Source: Trebouxia sp. TZW2008 (lineage: Eukaryota; Chlorophyta; Trebouxiophyceae; Trebouxiales; Trebouxiaceae). Taken from it: a DNA stretch of 64,000 nucleotides. Each line of letters starts with the position of its first letter. The stretch's first letter is position 1. Under the pieces are notes generated by a model that was not told the origin of the DNA, did no database searches, and saw only the letters and a list, made by a program, of their open reading frames with translations. The position numbers were made by a program, and so were the translations under genes. The stretch is from positions 186,001 through 250,000 of the forward strand of contig BDIU01000079.1 in the NCBI GenBank assembly GCA_002118135.1, written 5' to 3'. Positions 56,701-64,000 of this stretch are shown one piece after another.

Positions 56701-59700
56701 CAGGCATTTGTGAAGCAGTTGGGTAAACAGACAATGTCAATAGTGAGTCATTACCAACGCATGTGCGTGCTGCAGGCAAGAAGCAGAAGAGGGCAGGAGC
56801 AGATGGGCAGGCCTTTGTGAAGCAGTTGGGCAGGCAGCGCATGGCCCACCTCTTCACTCACTTAGTCTTTGCCAGCATCGAGAGCCTGCATGTCTGCAGG
56901 CAAGAAGCAGAAGAAGACAGGGGCAGATGGGCAGGCCATGGTGAAGCAGATGGTTGAACAGCACGTGGCCTACCTCTTCACACACCAAGGCTTTGCTGAC
57001 AGTCAGAGCCTGTATGTCTGCAGGCAAGAAGCACAAGACGACAGATGGGCAGGCCTTTGTGAAGCAGTTGGGTAAACAGCTGATCTCAAGATTGAGCCCT
57101 TACTGTCACGTGTGTCTTCCACCACATGTCTTTGCTGACAATCAGAGCGTGTATGTGTGCAGGCAAGAAGCAGAAGAAGACAGGGGCAGATGGGCAGGCC
57201 TTTGTGAAGCAATTGGGTAAACAGCGCGTGGCCCACCTCTTCACACACCTGCGCAAGATCGCTCAGCACCCTCTGCTCACTCGCAGCCTCTTCACAGATG
57301 CTCAGGTGGAGCGCCTTGTCACCATTGCACACAACAGGTATACACCTGCATTTGCGGCATTTTTGAAGGTGCAAAACTTTGCCAAGTTGACAGGAGTCTT
57401 GCAATGCAATCACGCAATGGATGCAAAACAAGATCATGCCTCATGCGTTGGTCCAGGACATGCATCATTCATCATTCAGCAGGAATTGCAGGCTTTGGGT
57501 GCTTTCTTCATGCATTGTTGGCAAAGAATCTGTCATACAAAGCAAAGTCTGTTGTTGTCCATATCCATTATGATCTGGCATCTGGCCACAATGACTGCCA
57601 GCGCAGACTTGATTGATGACAAAGCTGGATTACATGGCAATGGCTATTTGCCTTGGCAAGCACATCCTCATGCAACACCCATGACCTGAAGGCCTGCCAG
57701 AGCGTGACTCCTTTCTGTACAGTCTCCTATGCTGCCAATCACTACTGAATCAGTGACACAGCTTGAAGTTTTCATGTTAAATGTGACATGCTTAGAGGTC
57801 CACCCAATCACATTCTAGGCAAATGTTTGGGGCTTGCTGGCAGGAAAAGAGCGCTCTTCTCAGTAATGCTTGAGCTACAGTGATGCAAATGACGCTGTGC
57901 TGATCTCGAGTTTCCACGTCGCAGGCAGACCTTTGGGCGTGGTTGTGGCAAAAAGTGCAGCTTAAAGGAGCCGTCACGCTACAGCAAACATAGTCTGCAC
58001 AACTTTGCCCTGCAACATGACCCTAGCAGCGTGCATATCGTGCTGACCATTGTGATGCTGTGCTCATGAGCTGTGTCCACATTGCAGGCAGATCTTTGGG
58101 GGCATTTGCATTAAAGAGCGCATTTCTGAGGAGCTGTCTGGCTGCACGTGTTTGCCCTGCAACATGACCCTAGCAGTGTGCATCACTGATGACTTTGCTG
58201 ACCAATGCAATGCTTTTCTCATGTGCTGTGTCCACATTGCAGGCAGATCTTTGGAGGCGGCTGCGGCAAAGAGAGCATCTCAGAGGAGTTGTCAGGCCAT
58301 AGCGACCACAGGCTGCATCACTAGCATGTCAGCATATTGTAAGCAGAGTGTATGCCTGACACACACAGTGACCAATGGGATGCTGTGCTGATCCTGCCTT
58401 TGTACATTGCAGGCAGGTCTTTGGGGGTGGTTGTGGCAAAGAACGGATCTCCGACGAGCTGTCTGGCTACAGTGACCACAGGCTGCACGACTTCGCCCTT
58501 CAGCACGGCCTGAGCAAGTTTGTGCTGAGCGACGAGGCTGTGATGTCATCCGGCAAATGTCAACTGCTGGTGGAGCTGCTTGAGGACCTGCAGGTGATCA
58601 TGGCTTGCCTCATCTTATTCTGTTCCTGCTTGTGTCAGACCTGCATTTGCATCCTTATGCTGCCATGTGCTGTTGTCGTGGCAATTGCTTTGCCCTTCAG
58701 CGCGGCCTCAGCAAGTCTGAACCGAGCGACGAGGCTGTGATGTCATCTGGCAAGTACCAACTGCTGGTAAAGCTGCTTGAGGACCTGCAGGTAGAACAGC
58801 TTGCTTCCTGCCTCATGTTTTGTCATAAAAATCCTGGCAAGATCCTGCAGCATTGGTACGCTACAATTTGCACCAGCAGGTGCTAGATTGAGGCATGACA
58901 GCTCAACATACCTTGTATATTGAATGCATGAAATCCATGTGTGCCAGACCATCCCCTGTTTACTAGTCAGGTCAAGGACTACAGAAGGGATTTTCTGGAG
59001 AAATGGGGTGATTGACTTTGGTGTCATGTGTCTCACGTGCAGTGCAGATGTCAGTCCATCTCAATGCTGCCTCAGGTTGCAGACTGAACAGTGTTTGGAT
59101 CACATGCCAAAGCGGCTGCAACACGGCAACAGTAAGTCAGCTTTGGTCACAAAGACTCCGCTTGCTGCTGTAGGATGAGGGCATCAGGCCGTTCATCTTC
59201 AGCAGAGGGCCGGGCCGTCACATCAAGATCATGGGGCCACAAACAAGTTGACAGTTGTTGGAAGCATGCAATTATATCAATCGCGAGGGCTTTGCATGCT
59301 GCTGCAGATAAACGGCAGCAGGGGATCAATACGTCGCCAGAGGACAGTGATGCGAGACATGTCTGGCAATCCTCACAATGCTTGTGCTTGCTGCTGCAAA
59401 AGAAGAGCAGCAGGCCACTGATACTCAGTCAGTGGACGTCAGTGCTGGACACCTGGGCTGAGAATCGCTTTTTGCAGGCAACTTGGCTCAAGGGCGACGA
59501 TACGATTGCTTGCTGCTACAGAAGATGACAGGCAGGCTGTGCAAGTTTGATTCATGCACTGTGGTATTGAAAACTTTTGGAAGTCACAAGGACTGAGCTT
59601 GCCGTTGCAGAAGAAGCGCAGCAGGCCATTGATCTTCAGCCAATGGACAACAGTGCTGGACCTCCTGAGCTTGAGACTAATGCTGTGATTGCTTGTTGCT

Positions 59701-61487
59701 GCAGAAGAAGGGCAGCAGGCCGCTGATCTTCAGCCAATGGACGTCAGTGCTGGACATCTTGGGCTGGCTGCTGGAGATCATGGGCCTCACCTATGTGCGC
59801 TTGGATGGCAGCACCCTGGTGGCTGACCGCCTCGCCACTGTAGACCTGTGCGCTCCACTGCGCTACACTGCTTTGTACCTGCACTGTGCTGCATGGCCAT
59901 AGCACTTCACACACTTTGGTGCTCTATCTTGGGACTTGGCAGTCATCAACATGCGGGCTTTGGCTGTACAGCTTTGTCATGGCATTCACAGTACCCTTGC
60001 GGCAGAACTGCTTTGCTACTGTAGACCTGTGAGCACTGCAGTTGTGCTCTGCACTGCAATTTTGGCACTGTGCAAGCCTCTATGCTCTGTCATGGTACTC
60101 TGCTGGCTGGCGTTGACGCGTAAGCACCACTGCTTTGCACTTGCACCGCAACGCTATGACTATGTACGCATGGCTCTGTGCTCATTCGCAAAACAATCTT
60201 GGGCAATCATGACTGGAAATGGACGACCATGCATGACTCTCCTCCCTCACGGCACTCTGCTGCGCACTCGAGACCTATGGGCTTCGCTGCACTGCGTTGC
60301 TTTCATCATGCATGCCTCTGTTCCCTGTCACGGCGCTCTGCTGGGCAGCCAGCAACCTGAGACACTTGATTGCTTCTGTACGTACCTAGTTGGGCCTGCT
60401 GAGCCTGCCTAGCCCACGCCTATAATGAATGATCAAAATGAACCTGTGAGCTTTGCGCACTGCAATGCTACAAACATGCATCAGTACGGGCGCTATTGCA
60501 GAACTATGCTAGGCCAAGATCAACTTGTTAGCTTTGTTGCACTGCAGTGCTGTCATTGTGCATATGCCTGTGCACTGCAACTGCACATTGTCAGGCCTTA
60601 CAGTGCTGTGGATAGACTTCAACATTGAATAGCACAAATTTTCAGCTGCAGAGATCTTGAGCAACTGCTGAAATCTCATGTGCTGACTGTTGAGAATGCA
60701 TATAGGTTCAACGACCCATCCAAGGGTGTCTTTGCCTTCCTGCTGTCCACTAGGGCAGGGGGTCAAGGGCTCAACCTGACGGGGGCAGATACCGTCATCC
60801 TGCACGATGTGGACTTCAACCCACAGATAGACCGCCAAGCAGAGGATCGCTGTCATCGACTAGGCCAAACCAAGCCAGTGCATGTGTACCGCCTGGTGAG
60901 CTGAAACCCTATTGTCAGCTTAAACCGACCCAAGCCTGCGTGTGAGTAGGCCCGATGCATCGGCATTCTGTGTTTGGGCATCAATTAAGAATTAAGCAAC
61001 ATGATGCTGCCTAAAGCCCTTGATGCAATGGAATGTTGCATCGCATGGTAAGGTTTTTGAGCATCATTTGACACGCTGTGCTCAGCGTTTGACCATCCTG
61101 AGGGTACTATCACATGCATTGGCATGTGGAGCATGAGCTGGTTCATCTCATGCAAAACTCACATCCACAGGATGTAGCCTGAACCTTACAAATGGCTTGT
61201 CAATTGCGGTTTGACTGTTCAACGTCTTGAACGTAAGCCGCTTGGATGTTGTGTAGGTCACACAGTCCACGGTAGATGAGGGCATACATGCCCTGGCAAA
61301 ACGCAAACTGAAGTTGGATGCGGCAGTCCTTGAGGGTATAACAGCAGGCAGCCAGAGTAAGCAAAACACTGCAGCAACAGATGCTGTGCAGATGGGGCAA
61401 CTGCTGCAATCCTTGATTGCTGGCTCTGGGCCAACCGAGGTTCTGCAGGAAAATGAACATGCAAACAGTGTGATCGCCATTGAATGA
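50793..61487 (+). CDS. SMARCAD1: SNF2-family chromatin remodeller, SMARCAD1/Fun30/ETL1 class (plant CHR19-like)
   Basis: About 17 exons. The N-terminus is acidic ([18 protein letters not shown]) with a patch [18 protein letters not shown], then a helical segment ([18 protein letters not shown]) like that of plant CHR19. The ATPase has motif [17 protein letters not shown] (53455-53550), [18 protein letters not shown] (about 54200), the DEAH box [20 protein letters not shown] (55070-55130), [20 protein letters not shown] (from about 55690) and [12 protein letters not shown]. The helicase-C lobe has [19 protein letters not shown] with [13 protein letters not shown] (about 59704-59840), [20 protein letters not shown] and [22 protein letters not shown] (60700-60895). 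The last exon begins at about 61258 ([19 protein letters not shown]) and stops at 61487. The family remodels nucleosomes in heterochromatin maintenance and DNA-end resection. Introns hold the densest set of exon-edge copies in the window. Confidence 0.9.
52285..52345 (+). repeat. Upstream partial copy of a remodeller exon ([10 protein letters not shown])
   Basis: GGCAGGTGATGAGCAGCATG and the following CAGTGCAGCAATTGAGG repeat the intron end and exon start at 52445-52490 (GGCAGGTGATGAGCAGGACG). Confidence 0.7.
54466..54545 (+). repeat. Downstream partial copy of the [19 protein letters not shown] exon end
   Basis: Reads [20 protein letters not shown] followed by HVHLH; the intact exon ends [20 protein letters not shown] at about 54330, followed by HVHD. 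Only the 3' part of the exon is copied. Confidence 0.8.
54780..54965 (+). other. Acidic Ser/Asp insertion in the remodeller ATPase core with a SUMO-interaction-like motif
   Basis: In the reading frame that leads into [14 protein letters not shown], this exon first encodes [20 protein letters not shown] and then [22 protein letters not shown] followed by acidic and Ser residues fits the V/I-x-V/I plus acidic pattern of SUMO-interacting motifs. Most SNF2 proteins have a short linker here. Confidence 0.5.
56085..56295 (+). repeat. Two downstream partial copies of the [17 protein letters not shown] exon end
   Basis: The intact exon ends [22 protein letters not shown] at about 56010. Copies: [20 protein letters not shown] with NTK before GTGTG (about 56088-56160), and a decayed one (about 56226-56295; DNA GAGGCGCTGTACCAAGAG). 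Confidence 0.8.
56665..57075 (+). repeat. Four upstream partial copies of the [21 protein letters not shown] exon
   Basis: Copies near 56665-56735, 56774-56850, 56899-56975 and 57020-57075, each starting GCAAGAAGCA or a close variant. Three directly follow CTGCAG or TGCAG acceptors. The intact exon starts near 57161 and alone continues [20 protein letters not shown]. Intron segments between copies are also related (TTTGCTGACA, CAGAGC, GTATGT). Confidence 0.9.
57920..58330 (+). repeat. Three upstream partial copies of the [18 protein letters not shown] exon
   Basis: Copies near 57923-58010, 58087-58165 and 58241-58325, starting CAGGCAGA-CTTTGGG and followed by GG-TGTGGCAAA-like bases in varied decay. 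The intact exon starts near 58411 and continues to [18 protein letters not shown]. Confidence 0.85.
58695..58790 (+). repeat. Downstream partial copy of the same exon's 3' end
   Basis: Encodes [16 protein letters not shown] followed by a donor-like GTAGAA, matching [22 protein letters not shown] at about 58592. The exon start is not copied. Confidence 0.85.
59395..59675 (+). repeat. Two upstream partial copies of the [17 protein letters not shown] exon
   Basis: Copies near 59397-59465 ([19 protein letters not shown]) and 59608-59675 ([19 protein letters not shown]). The intact exon starts near 59703 and continues to [16 protein letters not shown]. Confidence 0.85.
59990..60035 (+). repeat. 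Downstream copy of an exon end and donor in the remodeller
   Basis: AGTACCCTTGCGGCAGAACT then GCTACTGTAGACCTGTG repeats the end of the intact exon at 59810-59850 (AGCACCCTGGTGGCTGACCG then GCCACTGTAGACCTGTG). Confidence 0.6.
60360..60412 (+). repeat. Dispersed ~50-base repeat shared with 611-665
   Basis: TACCTAGTTGGGCCTGCTGA followed by GCCTGCCTAG matches, in reverse orientation, 611-665 near the left edge (TACCTAGTTAGGCCTGCTGA on the minus strand), with further similarity just upstream (GACAC..TTGATTGC). Confidence 0.6.
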
Positions 61488-61985
61488 CCTCGGCATGCTG
61501 CCATCTAATCGTAATGATCTCCTGCCTTTGGTGCTCTAGGTCGGTCATGTGATGATACTACTGGCCTAGACTGATTTCTTGAAGCGCACATCATGTCCTC
61601 TCAGCAGTACTTTCTATTCATGTATCATTAGTCTTGCTTTCAATGCTGACATTCAAACCGGGAATTAGGTAGGAGAGAGTAAAAGAACCATGCAACAGCT
61701 TGTGCACAGAATTGTGAAGGAGGGACACATTCAATTCAGTGATGACCTCTCCCTTAAGCACAGGCAGGACTATGGTGCAGACATATCGGCGGGAATCACA
61801 CTCATCAAATAGTTGGCACATCACAGTTTTGCAACTGCAATTTTGGCTGCAATTCGGACTTTCCGAGACTGCCAGCCGTGTTGCACACGGAGGCAGACGC
61901 GACTGCGTTCTGCAATGCAGCCAGCGCAAATCATCTAGCAGCATAAAGGCGAGCTTCGCGCGCAGCTCGTGGCGTTCTAGGAGCT
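61488..61985. other. Region between remodeller and next gene, with a possible small minus ORF
   Basis: A 108-codon minus ORF (61944-61618) includes VCTIVLPVLKGEVITELNVS and ends GLNVSIESKTNDT. It would be head-to-head with the plus gene at 61986 and tail-to-tail with the remodeller. No family is recognised; it may be a small gene or chance. Confidence 0.25.
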
Positions 61986-64000
61986 ATGCTTGCTTGTCAG
62001 CAACCGCGCCCAAGCACAGTCCTTGTGCGTCAGCAAAACCGGCGACCACTGGCTAGGGCAAGCAGAGTGCACGTGGAAGCTAGCCTCTCCAGGCTCCTCA
62101 ACTCCACGAACTTGACATTCCGTTTCTTCTCTTCCCAGCAGCAGCTTGGGTGTGTCGCAAGTCACCAAGGCTGCTACGATCGGATTCGTCTGCACGATAA
62201 ATTCTTCCTCTCGTTATATTCGAATGGGAAACGGCACATGGGGGAGGTTGCAGTCAGCTTCCACGACAATGCAGGCAACAGTGCGACTTTTGGAGCTTGG
62301 CTGCGACGGCTAGAGACCCCTGTGCAGGTTGACTCTAAAGACTGGTCTCATTCCTATGTATGCAAGCCTAAGGTACAAAGTATCACGGTGGTACAGCACA
62401 GGAGACCTTTCTCATGCATCTGCCAAAGAGACCAACATTCAGCCGTCAGGCTTCCTTCACATGCCTGAAGGGCTCTAAGCCATGATAAACATCAAGGCGT
62501 TTCTCATTCTCATGTGCTTACGGTCACGCTTTCATCAGACATGTCTTAGCTGCCTTGCGCCTTGCTTACAGACCCTGCATGGCGTGCATATCAAGCCAAG
62601 CAAAGGCTCGGTCACAGTGAGTGCAACCATCAAAGACTCCATACCAGATGCTGTGATCGGGGAAAATGTGTATGTCATAGCCAAGGACTGCCAAGGCGAG
62701 TGGCAACCTGACAAAAGTGTGGCTACATATCTGCTGCCTGATGGTAAGGGTACATATGCACCTTATGAGCATTGGTTATGTTTGCACATCTGCTTGTATG
62801 TTTACAAGCCAGCAACAAAACTCATCATATCATCACAGCCCTCTTGACACATATTGAACTGCTTGCATCATCAGATGATGGCCAGCTTTTATTGCAGATG
62901 TGCGCAACAAGGTTGAAGCTTGATTTGAGAGCATGCAATGATGTTGCAATTGCAGGACCTTGTTGCCTGCAATAGCGCTGAGTGCCTTTTCGAATAACCA
63001 GTTGCTGCCAGCGGTTGAACTCATGAGTTTGATCAGACTCTGCATCTGGAGTGGATCCCTGTGCATCAAATCAGCCTCAAATGCTGACTTTGCACAGCTG
63101 CCCAAGGAGTCTACAGGTGTCAAGGAGATTGATGTTTCTGGTACAGAATCTGCAAGATTTTGAAACTCAAGCTTTGGCACTAATAGGGTTGCCGGACTCA
63201 GCTTGTGTATGTCAGTTGCGCCTGCTGCCGCCAATCTATATGTTGCTTGAATGTCTTGCGCTTTAGTCCAAGCAGCAGCAACTTGTTTAGCTGCATGTTA
63301 CCTGGCTCTTGAGAAACAGGAAGAGCAACCTTTGAACTACTGAACCCAAGCAAAATGCAAAATCAGCCATAGGCCACCGTTGTTTTTAGCTATATAGGAG
63401 GCACAAGCATGCACTACGTATAAACACTAGTTCAGTAGTACAGGCTGCAGTTTTGCTGTAGCCCTGGCAGTATAGCTCAGGGCCCCAGGATACCTGCAAC
63501 TCCCAAGTGCAACACAGCAACCCCCCAAATCTTTGACTAAAAGCGGCCAACAAGAAAGCCATAGGTCAGGTGAAGCATGTCAAGTGAAGAATGAGTGAAA
63601 ATCTTGGTCAGAACCTACTCAGCATGACCAGAAGCTTGGTGGAAAGCAGCATGTACAAGCAACAGTGTTAGCTGTATAGCGGTTTGCTGGCCTCCCAGTT
63701 TGGTTGCAGAAGGCTTTGGTTCCATTCCACTCCAATGTGCAGCATGGTGCTGCTGCGATCTTGATGGCCAGAATCGTCAGTGGTCAGAATACATATCTGC
63801 AAACCCCACGACAACTTTTGCAGGCGACAATTCCCACCATGCCAGCACTTTAGGACAACTAAGGAATGCTTTACCTAGAGTGCTGATCTGTGTCCATTTT
63901 GGCGTAGTGTGCATGCCTGTGTATCCGTCAGATGCACCTCCTCTACCAAACTCTGGTTGTCCTTCATTTTATGCCAGACCGCACACTGTTTGCATTGCAG
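61986..64000 (+). CDS. Incomplete gene: possible plastid protein with CBM20-like segment
   Basis: A start at 61986 opens a basic, Ser/Arg-rich N-terminus (MLACQQPRPSTVLVRQQNRR) that would suit a plastid transit peptide. A later exon (about 62572 to 62745, after a TTACAG acceptor) encodes VSATIKDSIPDAVIGENVYV and then GEWQPDKSVATYLLPDG. GENVYV and the GEWQPDKSV part resemble the GENVYVVG and GxWDPxxAV parts of starch-binding CBM20 domains, but the match is short and from memory. Exon joins were not resolved and the gene may continue past the right edge. Confidence 0.3.

Noticed and set aside
56665..57220. Real protein repeats in the remodeller from the [17 protein letters not shown] copies
   Set aside because: Several copies run into stops or shift frame, and the family has a single such segment; they fit intronic remnants better.

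Overview
The window is nuclear DNA from a eukaryote, most likely a green alga (Chlorophyta, perhaps Trebouxiophyceae). Genes are split by many short introns with GT-AG and some GC-AG boundaries, and intergenic DNA is sparse. The set includes a chloroplast 2-oxoglutarate/malate translocator with an apparent transit peptide, a plant-type malonate-CoA ligase (AAE13/ACSF3 class) and a CHR19/ETL1/SMARCAD1-type remodeller. No operons, ribosome-binding sites or CRISPR arrays are present. The species assignment is inference.

Layout, left to right: a DUF707-like gene on the minus strand leaving the left edge (1-1168); a MYND-finger gene (minus, 2809-3414); the translocator DiT1 (plus, 4093-8254; five exons sum to 577 codons); a telomere-repeat-binding-factor-like gene (minus, 8864-13882) with a telobox Myb domain and an N-terminal half resembling the TRFH fold; a METTL24-like methyltransferase gene (plus, 14554-15777); about 3 kb without a recognised gene; a Crinkler/HGDLR-type kinase-like gene (minus, 18717-21344); a probable beta-barrel protein (minus, about 21850-24032); malonate-CoA ligase (plus, 24521-31643); a decayed chromovirus-type retroelement with inverted, not direct, ~520-bp flanking arms and two small tRNA-like insertions (31752-35440); the first of two DIP1984/DUF6847 genes (plus, 36260-36872); a large unrecognised Ala/Pro/Gln-rich gene (plus, 38623-47150); the second DIP1984 gene (plus, 48054-48655); an unresolved minus-strand stretch (50208-50766); the Fun30/SMARCAD1 remodeller (plus, 50793-61487); and an incomplete plus-strand gene with a CBM20-like segment (61986 to the right edge).

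The most striking signal concerns exon edges. In at least seven genes, on both strands, introns hold extra partial copies of a neighbouring exon. Copies upstream of the intact exon carry its 5' part with an acceptor-like sequence. Copies downstream carry its 3' part with a donor-like sequence. The intact exon is always the one that keeps the reading frame. This polarity follows transcription, not the chromosome strand. It points to an unusual, repeated amplification of splice-site edges in this genome.

Other strong points are a duplicated bacterial-type gene whose two copies share conserved downstream elements with covarying arms, the TRFH-plus-telobox architecture in an alga, and two related tRNA-like cassettes carrying pol III B-box sequences. 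All family assignments come from recognising motifs in the translated sequence; no database search was run.
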